64,000 nucleotides of DNA from Kribbella pratensis (GCF_004366075.1 NZ_SODU01000001.1:682001-746000); one strand, 5' to 3'. Counted from the stretch's first letter, positions 1-9,041 are shown. The notes: generated by a model from the sequence alone, not told the origin. Numbers and translations are program-made.

Positions 1-744
1 GGTGATCGGCTCGCCGGCGCCGTAGATGACCTCCTGGTACAGGTACGCCGGACGCGCCAAGCGGGACTTGATCGCGGCGATGTCCGCGGCGGGCATGTGC
101 TTCGAGGCATCCAGCCGGAACCCGTCGACGCCGATCGACAGCAGGTCGTTCAGGTACGCCGCGATCCGGCCGCGAACGTAGTCGGTACCGGTTGCCAGAT
201 CGGCCAGGTCGACGAGCTCACAATTCTGTACCTCGTACCGGTCGCCGTAGTTGACGATGTCGTCGTTCCCGTTGCGTCCGCAATGATGGAAGTCCTGCGT
301 CTGGTACGTCCCCGGGTAGTCGTAGTGCGTGTACGACGACCCGGCGCTGCCGGTGCCGCCCGACGAGCCACCGGTCATGTGGTTGATCACGGCATCGACG
401 TACACCTTGACACCGGCCGCGTGGCAACTGTTGACCATGGCGACGAACTGGCTGCGCGTGCCGCGGCGGGTGCTGTCCAGCTTGTAACTCACCGGCTGGT
501 AGTCCTGCCACCACGGATACCCGGACCCCGGCAGCACGACATGCTCCTGCGGCGGCGAGACCTGCACTGCGCCGTACCCCTTCGGGCCGAGTACCTGCCC
601 GCACTCCCGCCCGACCGACGTCCAGTTCCATTCGAACAACTGGACGATGACGTCCCGGTCCCCCACCGGCGCCGCCTGCGCACTCGCCCCGCTCAGTCCG
701 GCCATCGACAGACCCAGCAACAGGACCAGTAATTTGCGCATCAT
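1..744 (-). CDS. Secreted alpha-amylase, GH13 (C-terminus outside window)
   Basis: This is the first 248 codons of an extracellular starch-degrading enzyme; the gene runs off the left edge. The N-terminus (MMRKLLVLLLGLSMAGLS, then ASAQAA) is a signal peptide with an Ala-x-Ala cleavage site near residue 24. The mature part starts with DVIVQLFEWNWTSVGREC, typical of actinobacterial and animal-type alpha-amylases. GH13 conserved region I (DAVINH) and region II (GVDGFRLDASKH, with the nucleophile Asp) are present. EVIYG near the cut edge fits the region with the acid/base Glu. Two adjacent ATGs at 744 and 741 follow a GAGGGAG ribosome site, so either could start. It hydrolyses internal alpha-1,4 bonds of starch outside the cell. 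The truncation is only the window boundary. Confidence 0.93.
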   Translation of the reverse strand, partial: MMRKLLVLLLGLSMAGLSGASAQAAPVGDRDVIVQLFEWNWTSVGRECGQVLGPKGYGAVQVSPPQEHVVLPGSGYPWWQDYQPVSYKLDSTRRGTRSQFVAMVNSCHAAGVKVYVDAVINHMTGGSSGGTGSAGSSYTHYDYPGTYQTQDFHHCGRNGNDDIVNYGDRYEVQNCELVDLADLATGTDYVRGRIAAYLNDLLSIGVDGFRLDASKHMPAADIAAIKSRLARPAYLYQEVIYGAGEPIT

Positions 745-850
745 CGGACTCCCTCGGGGCGGCGGGTACCTCATCAAACCACGGGGGCCGGTGGCTCCAA
801 GGGGGTCCCGTGTCGCAGAGTCGGCGAAAACGGCGCATACTTGAGGTCTG

Positions 851-1093
851 ATGCTGCCCTATCGCGCGACGACGCGTCGTCACCTGTCCACCAGTCCTTT
901 CAAGGCCCAGGTTTCTGACTCGCTCAAGAGTTACGAAGTCGGTGAGCGGGTCTCTCACGACAGGGAAGGACTCGGCCGCGTCCATTCAGTCGAAACTGAT
1001 GGCACGGTCGTCATCGACTTCGGGGCCGGACGGCTCCTGCGAGTCGTCGCCCCCTTCTCCAAACTCCACTCCCTCGGCCAGGCCGACGCCTGA
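851..1093 (+). CDS. Small conserved protein with an SH3/CarD-like fold
   Basis: The 80-residue product has a core of about 45 residues, YEVGERVSHDREGLGRV followed by VVIDFGAG and VVAPFSKLHSL. This resembles a small actinobacterial family related to the beta-rich N-terminal domain of CarD/TRCF (inference from sequence pattern). The residues before Tyr28 are poorly conserved in character, so the true start could be further in. The ATG at 851 has a GAGG four bases upstream, which is close but usable. It is transcribed away from the amylase gene and stands alone. Its function is not known to me; the CarD resemblance would suggest contact with RNA polymerase or nucleic acid, but nothing in the sequence proves that. 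Confidence 0.6.
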   Translation: MLPYRATTRRHLSTSPFKAQVSDSLKSYEVGERVSHDREGLGRVHSVETDGTVVIDFGAGRLLRVVAPFSKLHSLGQADA

Positions 1094-1220
1094 TCCACGC
1101 ACGCTGCCCCTGACCCTCCCAGGTCAGTAACTCCGCGTAACCCAGACTCGCGGCTATTGCGACCCATCGCGTATCAGTCGCCGTTCTCAGCCCTCTTATA
1201 GATGAGAGGGGGTGGAGCAA

Positions 1221-4200
1221 ATGGCGATTCTCCTGAAGCCGCCGGCCGACGGGCTCACCTCGGACACGGATGTCTCCTTCCACTACCGGGTGCGGGTGCT
1301 GCTGCTGATTGTGGGCGTCGGCGTCCTCGCGGTTGCGACTGTGCTCTTCGGAGACCGTGTCGGAGACGACGGGTTGCCGCAGGCGGTCTGGGTCGCAATC
1401 CTCGGGCTCGCCATCTTGGTGGTGGTCGTTCTGTTCGCCACCAACCTGCAGCGCCACCTGCGTGCCGTACTGCGCTGGCTCGCTCTGATCCTGAGTGCTC
1501 TTGCCGCAGCACATTTCGGCGACGCGGCGAGTCTGAAGGGCACGGCGAGGTCGATCGTCGACATCGAACTCGCCGGCAGCAGCGAGGCCTGGACGGCCTG
1601 CGGATGCGGTGATGCCTTCACGAGGGCCGTTCAACAGGACTTCTGGTTCATCGCTTCCTACGTCTTCCTGCTCGGCCTGCTGGTGTGGTGGGCCGGCAAC
1701 TACTTCCGGCTGCCGGCGCTACGGCAGGCGCGTACCACGGTCGTCATCGCTGTCGTCGTCGCGGGAGCCTTCGACGTCGCCGAGAACATTTTGATGCTCA
1801 CCGCGGGATCGTCGAACGGGCCCTGGCGGTTCGTCGCGGTCTGCGCCTGGGCCAAGTTCACTTTGCTCCTCGTCGCCATCGTCTACACCGCGGCAGGCGC
1901 CTTCGCCTGGTGGGCGACTCCACGCTGGGTCAGACTCGCCTCTTTGAAGCTGCCGACGTACGCCCAGAAGGCAGCCGGCATGAAGCCGTCCGAGGAGGTC
2001 GCCCAAGCTCCGGAGGGCACCCAGATGACACGCGCCGAACCCCCGCGCGGAGCGGCGAAGTACGGCATTGCGCTCTCCGGCGGCGGCATCCGGGCGTCGT
2101 CGATCAGCCTCGGCGCACTCCAGGCGCTCGACGGTGAGATCCTCAACTGGTCCGGGGCACGCGCGGTCACCGCCGTGTCGGGCGGATCGAACATGGCGGC
2201 CGGCTGGAGCATCTCGCGATCCAGCCTCCAGGCGACGGATGACGAGAGCCGTGAACGAGAGCGCCTCCGCCAGGTGGCACCTCGCCCGTGGCGGCAGCAG
2301 GAGAACGGGTGGCTCACCCCTGAGGAGCGCCATCTCGTCGACAACCTCGGGTACCTCGGGTCGAACCAGCCTCGAGGATCCGACACCGACCCGGCAGCCG
2401 CGAAGGCGACCAGGCAATCCGGCCCTGAGGGCAGTCAGACCTCCACCAAGGCGTCCTACCGGCCAGCCGTGTTCGCAACGGTGATCGCCGGGCTGACGGT
2501 CAACCTGGTGGTGCTGCTGAGCATGGGCTGGGCCATCACACGGCCTGTGGGCTGGGCATTGCGCGGCCTCACGAGCCAGGGCGGCGAGCTGCCGAGCGGC
2601 GCGATGCACCAGCTCGTCAAGGACCATTCGCTCGCGCTGCCCGGGCTCATTTTCCTCGCCGCCGGATTCGTCGTCCTGATGCTGTGGGTCCTCGCCGGTC
2701 AGTTTCTCGTCGGTTACGCCCAGAACAAGCTGGCTCCGCGCGTCACGCTGCAGACGCTGAAGAGGGCGTCGTACAGCGCGCTCGGCCTCGGCGCGTTCCT
2801 CGCACTGACGTTGTGGGGCTTCGTCGAACTGGTCGGCGCGGTCGCCCATCTGACGTTGCCCACGCTGATCGCTACGGTCGGTGCGAGTGCCGGTGTCGTC
2901 GGCTCGGTCGTCCGCATCCTCAGGAAGCCGGCAGCGCGCTTCGCGCCCATGCTCGGCGGCTTTGCCTTCGTCCTGGTCGCGCTGGGTCTGACAGCGCTGG
3001 CGACGTGGAACGCTGCCAAGCACGAGGTGACCTGGTCCGGGCACGATCTGGTGAGCTGGCAATCCGGCTGGAACTGGGTTCTTGCGCTGGCCATCCTCAC
3101 TGTCGTGCTCCTGGGGCCGAGCTCGGAGAGCTGGTCGCTGGCGCCGTTCTACCGAGGCAAGCTGCGTCTGGCCTACGCGACGTACCGGACCAAGAACGGC
3201 GAGGAGGACGTCCGTGTGCAGCCGTACGACAACGATGCCCCCGGTACGGACGAATCCAAGCATGAACCCGGCCTGTTTGCCTTCAACTACGACGACACAG
3301 CGGTGCGTACGCCGCTGGTGGTGTGCACGACCAGCACAGTGACCTCGCGTGCGGTCCGCACCCGCTACGGCACTCCGGCTCTGAGCGTGACGTTCGACCC
3401 CGAGCGGACGATCTTGCATCTGCCTCAGGACGGACGTGGCAACACGTTGCAGTTCGCCGCGTCCACCCGGGTGCTCGACCGACTCGGCAAGAAGCTGCAC
3501 AAGCGGATCACGACGATGATGGCGGTCGCCATCTCCAGCGCGGCGGTCTCCCCCGCGATGGGCCGCTACCAGATCGGGCCGACCAGCATGCTGCTGGCCT
3601 TCTTCAACATCCGGCTCGGCGTGTGGATCGCCAACCCGCGGTTCATCACCCAACTCGAGGCCGCCGGCCTGGACAAGGAGCTCGAGCTGTCGTACCCATG
3701 GACCGGCCTCGGGTACCTGTTCAAGGAGTTCTTCGGGATCCACGACCTCGACGATCCTTACCTCTACCTGACCGACGGCGGCCACTGGGAGAACACCGGA
3801 CTCGTCGAGCTGCTCCGGATCCCCGAAATCACCGAGATCGTCTGTGTCGACGCCGACTCGGGACCGGGTGACGCGACGAGTTCGCTCGGCAAGGCCATCG
3901 CGATCGCCCCGAGCGAGTGCGACATCCGGATCGATATCAGCCTGGACCCGCTCCGGGCCACCCCGAGCACCTCGCGCGTCCCGGCGTACTCGCCCCGGAC
4001 CGTCAACCTCGGGTTCTTCACCAAGGGCGCGGGATCGTTCACCGACCAGACCCCGGTCGGCGTCCTCTGGTACGCCAAACCCGGCCTGGCCAAGGAGATG
4101 CCCGCAGCGTTGCTCGCATTCCACGAGCGGTACCCGACCTACCCACGGGAGTCGACCCTGAACCAGTTCTTCGACACAGCCAGCTTCGTTGCCTACCGCA

Positions 4201-4448
4201 ACTTCGGTCGTTACAACGCCCGCCAGATCCTGCTGGCGCGCCGAAAACTTCAGGAGGCCCTCGACGAGCTCCTCCTGATCACCGAACCCGTCCTTCTCGA
4301 CAAGCGGCTGAAAGCGATGGCCTGCGACACAGAAGGCCACTGGGCCATCGCCGAACTGTCCCGCGCCGCCCACGGCGCCGCCGCCACCCCAGCTCTCATC
4401 GCCGCCTACTGCCGCGCAGTAAGAACCTCCCTCGTCGAACCCGCATGA
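1221..4448 (+). CDS. Large membrane patatin-like phospholipase/acyl hydrolase
   Basis: The protein has about 1,075 residues. Residues 25-240 hold about six hydrophobic segments. A patatin-type N-terminal motif follows (ALSGGGIRASSISLGAL, about 284-300), with the oxyanion GGGIR and then AVSGGSNMAAGW (about 318-329), where the nucleophile Ser is expected. A second block of membrane helices lies at about 425-640. The catalytic Asp motif DGGHWENTGLVELL is near residue 851. The order GGG-R, Ser, Asp-Gly-Gly matches Ser-Asp dyad patatins, but the long membrane insert between Ser and Asp is unusual. I chose the ATG at 1221 because AGAGGGGG sits eight bases upstream; the GTG at 1212 would overlap that site. 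Likely role: lipid acyl hydrolysis at the membrane. Substrate unknown. Confidence 0.8.
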   Translation: MAILLKPPADGLTSDTDVSFHYRVRVLLLIVGVGVLAVATVLFGDRVGDDGLPQAVWVAILGLAILVVVVLFATNLQRHLRAVLRWLALILSALAAAHFGDAASLKGTARSIVDIELAGSSEAWTACGCGDAFTRAVQQDFWFIASYVFLLGLLVWWAGNYFRLPALRQARTTVVIAVVVAGAFDVAENILMLTAGSSNGPWRFVAVCAWAKFTLLLVAIVYTAAGAFAWWATPRWVRLASLKLPTYAQKAAGMKPSEEVAQAPEGTQMTRAEPPRGAAKYGIALSGGGIRASSISLGALQALDGEILNWSGARAVTAVSGGSNMAAGWSISRSSLQATDDESRERERLRQVAPRPWRQQENGWLTPEERHLVDNLGYLGSNQPRGSDTDPAAAKATRQSGPEGSQTSTKASYRPAVFATVIAGLTVNLVVLLSMGWAITRPVGWALRGLTSQGGELPSGAMHQLVKDHSLALPGLIFLAAGFVVLMLWVLAGQFLVGYAQNKLAPRVTLQTLKRASYSALGLGAFLALTLWGFVELVGAVAHLTLPTLIATVGASAGVVGSVVRILRKPAARFAPMLGGFAFVLVALGLTALATWNAAKHEVTWSGHDLVSWQSGWNWVLALAILTVVLLGPSSESWSLAPFYRGKLRLAYATYRTKNGEEDVRVQPYDNDAPGTDESKHEPGLFAFNYDDTAVRTPLVVCTTSTVTSRAVRTRYGTPALSVTFDPERTILHLPQDGRGNTLQFAASTRVLDRLGKKLHKRITTMMAVAISSAAVSPAMGRYQIGPTSMLLAFFNIRLGVWIANPRFITQLEAAGLDKELELSYPWTGLGYLFKEFFGIHDLDDPYLYLTDGGHWENTGLVELLRIPEITEIVCVDADSGPGDATSSLGKAIAIAPSECDIRIDISLDPLRATPSTSRVPAYSPRTVNLGFFTKGAGSFTDQTPVGVLWYAKPGLAKEMPAALLAFHERYPTYPRESTLNQFFDTASFVAYRNFGRYNARQILLARRKLQEALDELLLITEPVLLDKRLKAMACDTEGHWAIAELSRAAHGAAATPALIAAYCRAVRTSLVEPA

Positions 4449-4549
4449 CCGACCTACCCGCACGTCACAGCGAGTGCGGCGAAACGCTCAGCCGGTCATC
4501 GGGGCGCGCGATCGCCACCGAGATCGCCGCCGAGGTGTCAGCCGAGGTA

Positions 4550-4972
4550 TCAGCCGAGGCCGGAGCGGGCTATCACGTTGGTGATGCCGATGTGTACTGC
4601 GGTGAAGCCCCCTTGGAGGAATGACTCGGCGAGCTCGGCCGCGGGCTGGTCGGGGTAGTAGCGGTCGGCGATCGCGGTGGCGACGCGCTTGATCCGGTCC
4701 GGCTCGGCGGAGATCCGGGCCTCGCCTTCGATGGTGACGAAGCTGTAGGGCTGCTGATCGTCGCTGATGCAGACCGCGACGCGCCGGTCCCGCGCCATGC
4801 TCTTGCCCTTGACGCTGCCGGGCGAGAGGGCGAAGGCGAGTTCGTCGCCGTCGAGCACGAAGCAGATCGGGGTGACGTGCGGCCGGCCGTCGGCGCGGGT
4901 GAGCGAGAGGTGGGCGAGCCTGGTGCCCGCGGTGACGAAGGTACGCCACTCGTCGGCGGTCATGGTGGTCAT
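4550..4972 (-). CDS. PPOX-class (pyridoxamine-phosphate-oxidase-like) flavin/F420 enzyme
   Basis: This 140-residue single-domain split-barrel protein has the typical opening: a short helix, then LAHLSLTRADGRPHVTPICF, followed by GDELAFALSPGSVKGKSMARD and VAVCISDD. The family binds FMN or F420 and reduces or oxidises small substrates; the TIGR03618-like F420 group is common in actinomycetes. GAAGGGA lies eight bases before the ATG. It converges with the patatin gene, leaving about 100 bp that contain a 12-bp unit repeated three times (about 4529-4564). The cofactor cannot be decided from sequence alone. Confidence 0.82.
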   Translation of the reverse strand: MTTMTADEWRTFVTAGTRLAHLSLTRADGRPHVTPICFVLDGDELAFALSPGSVKGKSMARDRRVAVCISDDQQPYSFVTIEGEARISAEPDRIKRVATAIADRYYPDQPAAELAESFLQGGFTAVHIGITNVIARSGLG

Positions 4973-5212
4973 CGGGTCTTCCCTTCGTTCGGGCTGATGG
5001 GCGATGGGGTGCGGAATCCGGTTTCCTTGCCGAAGGCAAACACCTGCGTCAGCTCGACGGCGTACACATGCCGCGGATCCTCCAGGAGGCTGTCGGCCGG
5101 ATCGTGTGTGTCGCCATACCCTCTGACCCTAGGGTCGATCGGTGCATCGAGAAAAGCGATGGTTTTCGATGATGTTGATCGCCTCAGGCGTTGATCATCC
5201 CGCCGTTCGGCC

Positions 5213-5242
5213 TTGCTACGGGAGAACTCACAGGCTTAGTAT
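5213..5242 (+). promoter_or_regulatory. Promoter of the metal-sensor operon (leaderless)
   Basis: TTGCTA (5213-5218) and TAGTAT (5237-5242) are separated by 18 bp. The -10 box ends seven bases before the ATG at 5249, so transcription would begin at or next to the start codon. No ribosome-binding site precedes that ATG. This fits a leaderless message, which is common in actinomycetes. Inference from spacing only. Confidence 0.55.
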
Positions 5243-5261
5243 CTGCGTATGCGCGCAGATA
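5240..5261. promoter_or_regulatory. ArsR/SmtB-type operator overlapping the start codon
   Basis: A perfect 8-bp inverted repeat, TATCTGCG-N6-CGCAGATA, begins inside the -10 box and covers the first codons of the ArsR gene. Position and form match operators of actinobacterial SmtB/NmtR/KmtR-type repressors. The bound repressor would block both RNA polymerase and the leaderless start. Confidence 0.65.
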
Positions 5262-5662
5262 CGCAGTCACGCAAGCAGTCGCCGGACGACGATCACGTGG
5301 CGCTGGCCGTGGAGGTGTTCCGGATGCTGTCCGATGCGACCCGGGTGCGGCTGGTCTGGGCACTGCTGGACGGTGAGAAGTCGGTCAACGAGCTGGCGGA
5401 CGCGGTCGGGAAGTCGCCGGCCGGTGTCTCGCAGCACCTCGCCAAGTTGCGTCTGGCGCGACTGGTCCGGACGCGCAAACAGGGCAACCAGGTCTTCTAC
5501 CGAATCGAGAACTCGCACGCCGGCCAACTGGTCGAGGACGCGATCTATCACGCCGAACACTCCAGCGGAGGTTTCCCCGACCACCACCGCCCCGTCGGCG
5601 CCGTACCCGACGCCGAGTCCGCCGCGGGCGCCCGACCGGCCCGAAGGACGAAGATCCGATGA
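5249..5662 (+). CDS. ArsR/SmtB-family metal-responsive repressor
   Basis: The 137-residue winged-helix repressor has the core VEVFRMLSDATRVRLVWALL, then the recognition region KSPAGVSQHLAKLRLARLV and a wing with RKQGNQVFYRIEN. After the DNA-binding domain come H-rich stretches (IYHAEHSSGG, FPDHHRP) that could supply metal ligands at the C-terminal helix, as in NmtR/KmtR-like sensors. The gene overlaps the next one by ATGA, so the two are translationally coupled. The partner encodes a cation diffusion facilitator, so the expected inducer is a divalent metal such as Zn, Ni or Co (inference). The start is the leaderless ATG inside the operator. Confidence 0.88.
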   Translation: MRADTQSRKQSPDDDHVALAVEVFRMLSDATRVRLVWALLDGEKSVNELADAVGKSPAGVSQHLAKLRLARLVRTRKQGNQVFYRIENSHAGQLVEDAIYHAEHSSGGFPDHHRPVGAVPDAESAAGARPARRTKIR

Positions 5663-6905
5663 GTACGGCGGACCACGAGCACAGTCACCCCCACGACAAA
5701 GCCGACGCCCAGACCCCACCGGCCGGACACACCCACGCAGCGCACGACACGAAACCGGACGCCGCCGCACACGGACACGGGCACGCGGAGCACCAGCGCG
5801 ACGCGAAACCAGACGCCGCTGGACATGGTCATGGTCACGGGCATGCCCACTACGACGGCTTGCTCGGCAAGGTGAAGGAGATCTTTGTTCCGCACTCGCA
5901 CGACAGCAGCGACAAAATCGATTCCGCGCTCGAGGCGAGCAAGGAAGGCATGCGCTGCCTGAAGATCAGCTTCGTCGGCCTGATCGCGACCGCGCTGATC
6001 CAGACCGTGGTCGTGTTCCTCACCAACTCGGTCGCACTGCTCGGCGACACCCTGCACAACTACGCCGACGCCCTCACCGCGATCCCCTCGCGATCGCCTT
6101 CATCCTCGGCCGCCGCGTCGCGACCCGCGCGTACACCTATGGCTTCGGCCGCGCCGAGGACCTGGCCGGCATCATCGTGGTCGTGCTGATCGCCGCGTCG
6201 TCGGCGTACGCCGGCTATGAGGCCGTCATGCGCTTCCTCCACCCCAGCGACGTGCGCAACGTCGGCGTACTGATCGCCGCCGGTGTGATCGGGTTCCTGG
6301 GCAACGAGATCGTCGCGCAGTACCGGATCCGCACCGGCCGGCGGATCGGCTCGGCCGCCCTGATCGCCGATGGGCTGCACGCCCGCACGGACGGCTTCAC
6401 CAGTCTGGCCGTGGTCCTCAGCGCAGTCGGCGCCTGGCTCGGCTTTCCGTTGGCCGACCCAATCATCGGTCTACTGATCACGATCGCGATCCTGTTCGTA
6501 CTGCGTGACGCCGCCCGCGAGGTGTACCGGCGCCTGATGGACGCCGTCGACCCCGCACTGGTCGACCAGGCCGAAGAGGTCATCCGCTCAACCCCAGGTG
6601 TCGTCGAGGTCACCGGCGTCCAGCTCCGCTGGGTCGGCCACGCCCTCCGCGCCGAAGCTCGCATCGCGGTGGACTCGGACCTGTCGCTGATCGAAGCCCA
6701 CCACCTCAGCCACCAGGTCGAACACGACCTCGTCCACGGCGTACGGCGCCTGACCACCGCCACCATCCACGCCGAACCCTCCCCCACGACGCAACCGCAG
6801 CCCACAACCTCGTCAGCCACCACCACTAACCTACTCAGCCGCCGTCCGGCCTCAACCCAGTGTGTTCTCCGCTCGTGCCATGTCGGCCTCGATGCGTTCT
6901 GGTGA
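5659..6905 (+). pseudogene. Cation diffusion facilitator (CDF) efflux gene with a one-base frameshift
   Basis: The first frame (5659 to about 6087) gives a His-rich cytosolic leader (HGHGHAEHQ, GHGHGHGHAHY) and the first membrane segments ending in LLGDTLHNYADALTAIP, which includes the CDF HxxxD metal site in TM2. The rest of the protein is in another frame: LAIAFILGRR, then ALIADGLHARTDGFTSLAVV (second metal site, HxxxD) and a cytoplasmic domain ending near TIHAEP. The two parts join if one C is restored in the CCCC run at 6084-6087, so the gene is one base short relative to an intact reading frame. This is a recent mutation or a base-calling error. The end overlaps the convergent APH-like gene by about 50 bp. 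Intact, it would export divalent metal in exchange for protons. Confidence 0.85.
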
Positions 6906-7736
6906 GAAGCCTTTCAGGATTGACTCGTGCACCTGGTCGACCATCCAATGCGCCTCGTAGCTGCGTCTCGTCTCCGGGCTGAGGTGCGCGAGCTTCTCCT
7001 CGACCTGCTTCATCTCCTCGGCGCAGACCGTCCTCCGGCCGATGCTGCCCCAGTGCAGCCCAAGAAGCGCGTAATACCGATCGCCGCGCACCGCGCCGCC
7101 GTTCCAATCGACCACACCGCTGACATTGCCGGCGTCGTCGAACAGCACGTTTCCCGGCGTGTAGTCGGTGTGCACAAGATCATCGCCCTGCATGCGAACG
7201 AGGCGCCCACCGTCAATTTCGAGCAGCCGCCCCAACAGCCGCCGGCCACGCTCACCATGACGGCCCACGGTGTTCTCGAACGTGCTGACGCTGGCGGGAA
7301 AGGCCCTTGGCTGCGGGACCTCTGGATGGTCTCGTAGCACCCCCGCGAAACGGTCGTTCATCGCGACGAACGCAGCAGCCGTGGTCGAGTTGAGTTCACC
7401 CACATGACGGCCAGGCAGCCTCTCCTGCACAACAGCGACGTACCCATCAGAAAGCTCCAGCACTAGCTGGTGCTCTGGAACGGGCAAGCCCTGCCCTCGT
7501 AGGTCGTTCAGCACACTCGCCGTCTGCCGCATCACGGCCAACGGCGTCCGAGTCCGTGTGAGCGCAGATTCACGCCCATCCGCCCACGCAACAAACGCCG
7601 CGCTGCTCGATCCACCCACCTGGTCGGCCAGCCCGGTCAGCACCAGCCCGCTGCCCGTGTGAGCGTTCACCTCTTCGATGACCGCAGTCGGCGCCCACGG
7701 ATTCTCCGACAACCGAAACTCAAGCCTGTGCGACAT
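6852..7736 (-). CDS. Aminoglycoside phosphotransferase (APH)-family kinase
   Basis: The 294-residue product has the APH/choline-kinase fold: the catalytic loop LVHTDYTPGNVLFDD (about 187-201, HxDxxxxN) and the metal-binding VVDWNGG (about 208-214). The ATG at 7736 is preceded by AGGAAGGGG seven bases upstream; a longer frame to 7793 lacks such a site. Members phosphorylate hydroxyls of aminoglycosides, homoserine, choline or other small molecules. Nothing here fixes the substrate, and it should not be read as a resistance gene on this evidence. Confidence 0.8.
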   Translation of the reverse strand: MSHRLEFRLSENPWAPTAVIEEVNAHTGSGLVLTGLADQVGGSSSAAFVAWADGRESALTRTRTPLAVMRQTASVLNDLRGQGLPVPEHQLVLELSDGYVAVVQERLPGRHVGELNSTTAAAFVAMNDRFAGVLRDHPEVPQPRAFPASVSTFENTVGRHGERGRRLLGRLLEIDGGRLVRMQGDDLVHTDYTPGNVLFDDAGNVSGVVDWNGGAVRGDRYYALLGLHWGSIGRRTVCAEEMKQVEEKLAHLSPETRRSYEAHWMVDQVHESILKGFSPERIEADMARAENTLG

Positions 7737-7834
7737 CTTCACGCCCCTTCCTGTCCGGAGGGACCTGAAGGCGGGCCTCTCGCATCTTGACATGCCGCTG
7801 CAGGAGCCGCAAACACGTCAAATCCCCAGCGGGG

Positions 7835-8314
7835 TCAAGAGCCGAACAGTTCGGTCATCCGGCGTGTCAGGTCGTCGGGCGTTACGTCCTCGATGTGTGA
7901 CGCTACGGTCCAGCCGTGTCCGAACGGGTCGATGATGTGGCCGTCACGGTCGCCGTAGAACTGGTCCTCCGCCGGGCGCTGCAGCGTCGCGCCGAGCTCC
8001 ACAGCCCGCGCGATGACCGCGTCGACGTCCTCGACGTAGATGAAGAGCGAAGCGGGCGAGCCTGGCAACCCTTCGGATGGCGGCGCGGCGGTGCCCCGCT
8101 GGGGATCCTCGTCCTCGACGATGACGACCGAGTCGCCGATCTGGATCTCCGCGTGGGCGATGGTCCCTTGCGGACCCGGGAAGCGCATGCGCTCGGTCGC
8201 GCCGAACACCGAGCTGTAGAACTCGAGCGCCTTGACGGCGCCCGCAACGGTGAGGACGGGCGTCACCCGGCGGTACGTATCGGGGATCGGGTTGGGCTTT
8301 GCTGCCGGTGTCAT
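7835..8314 (-). CDS. VOC-family (glyoxalase/bleomycin-resistance-like, PhnB type) protein
   Basis: The 159-residue protein opens with TYRRVTPVLTVAGAVKALEF and continues with FYSSVFGATERMRFPGPQG, AHAEIQIGDSVVIVEDE, LFIYVEDVDAVIARAVELGA and FYGDRDGHIIDPFGHGWTVAS. This is the standard double beta-alpha-beta-beta-beta pattern of PhnB-like VOC proteins. The ATG at 8314 has GGAGG eight bases upstream; the frame extends to 8494 without support. The family covers metal-dependent dioxygenases, isomerases and binding proteins, so the reaction is unknown. Confidence 0.8.
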   Translation of the reverse strand: MTPAAKPNPIPDTYRRVTPVLTVAGAVKALEFYSSVFGATERMRFPGPQGTIAHAEIQIGDSVVIVEDEDPQRGTAAPPSEGLPGSPASLFIYVEDVDAVIARAVELGATLQRPAEDQFYGDRDGHIIDPFGHGWTVASHIEDVTPDDLTRRMTELFGS

Positions 8315-8373
8315 CTGGTCATCCTCCGAAGGTGCTCTCTGCTGTATCCGGGCAGCTCGAATGCCGCCCTCTG

Positions 8374-9021
8374 TCAGTGAGACGATCGGAGGTACGGCGC
8401 ATCCGACACGTTCTCGACCAGCCAGCGGGCCAGCGGGCGCAACTGGGAGAACGCAGCGAGCACCTGATCCGCCGCGGCGGGGGTGTGAATCCATTCCTCA
8501 CAACCGAGCGGTCGCGTCGCGATGACCGACTTGTGCCGCAACAGCTCTGCCCGCGGATGATCAACGGGATAGCCGCGTAGCGGCCGCTTCAACAGGTCGC
8601 CTGAGATGACGTACCCCTCCCCCTCAAGCTTCCGCACAATGGCAACCAAACGCGGACCAGAACCGTCGTCCGCCACCGCAGCGCGATAGCGCTCGATCTG
8701 CGCCGACGGCGCATACCACCACGCCAAGCTGACCTCTAGCCCGTCCAGATCGAACCGAACTCCGAGCTCGACGTTCCGACCCAGCCGCACAATCGCACTC
8801 TGCCGTTGCCAGGCCCGCACCAGCACATCGCCGTACCCCCAGACCGAAAAGTCCTCGTACGCCGAATCCGCATCAGCCACCACGTTGAGCAGATCAATCA
8901 TCGGCCGCCGAACCAGTGCCTCCCGATCTCGCCGACATTGCCGCCTTACCTCTGCCGAAGGCTCCCCTTCAAGCTGCAGCAGCACGTCGAAAGCACCCCG
9001 CGGCCACCCTTCGAAGTCCAC
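8374..9021 (-). CDS. DUF2461 family protein
   Basis: The 215 residues begin MDFEGWPRGAFDVLLQLEGE and continue with RRDREALVRRPMIDLL. This matches the start of DUF2461/TIGR02453 proteins (FxGFPxxALxFLxxLExNN, then a charged helix and PM..LL). Later conserved-looking pieces are the GVRFDLDGLEVSLAWW strand region and LKRPLRGYPVDHPRAELLRHK. The family has no established biochemical function. It lies 59 bp upstream of the VOC gene on the same strand, so the two may be co-transcribed. Confidence 0.7.
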   Translation of the reverse strand: MDFEGWPRGAFDVLLQLEGEPSAEVRRQCRRDREALVRRPMIDLLNVVADADSAYEDFSVWGYGDVLVRAWQRQSAIVRLGRNVELGVRFDLDGLEVSLAWWYAPSAQIERYRAAVADDGSGPRLVAIVRKLEGEGYVISGDLLKRPLRGYPVDHPRAELLRHKSVIATRPLGCEEWIHTPAAADQVLAAFSQLRPLARWLVENVSDAPYLRSSH

Positions 9022-9041
9022 CCAGGCAGCCTAGCGAGCCG

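Noticed and set aside
1719..4463. Minus-strand frame of 914 codons opposite the patatin-like gene
   Set aside because: Composition-driven antisense frame: low-complexity, Arg/Asp-rich, no motif, and the plus strand has clear catalytic motifs.
6084..6090. Programmed ribosomal frameshift in the CDF gene
   Set aside because: The C-run does not form a standard -1 slippery heptamer and no downstream pseudoknot is obvious; mutation or read error is simpler.
6852..7736. Aminoglycoside resistance gene
   Set aside because: The fold is shared by many small-molecule kinases; no feature points to aminoglycosides.
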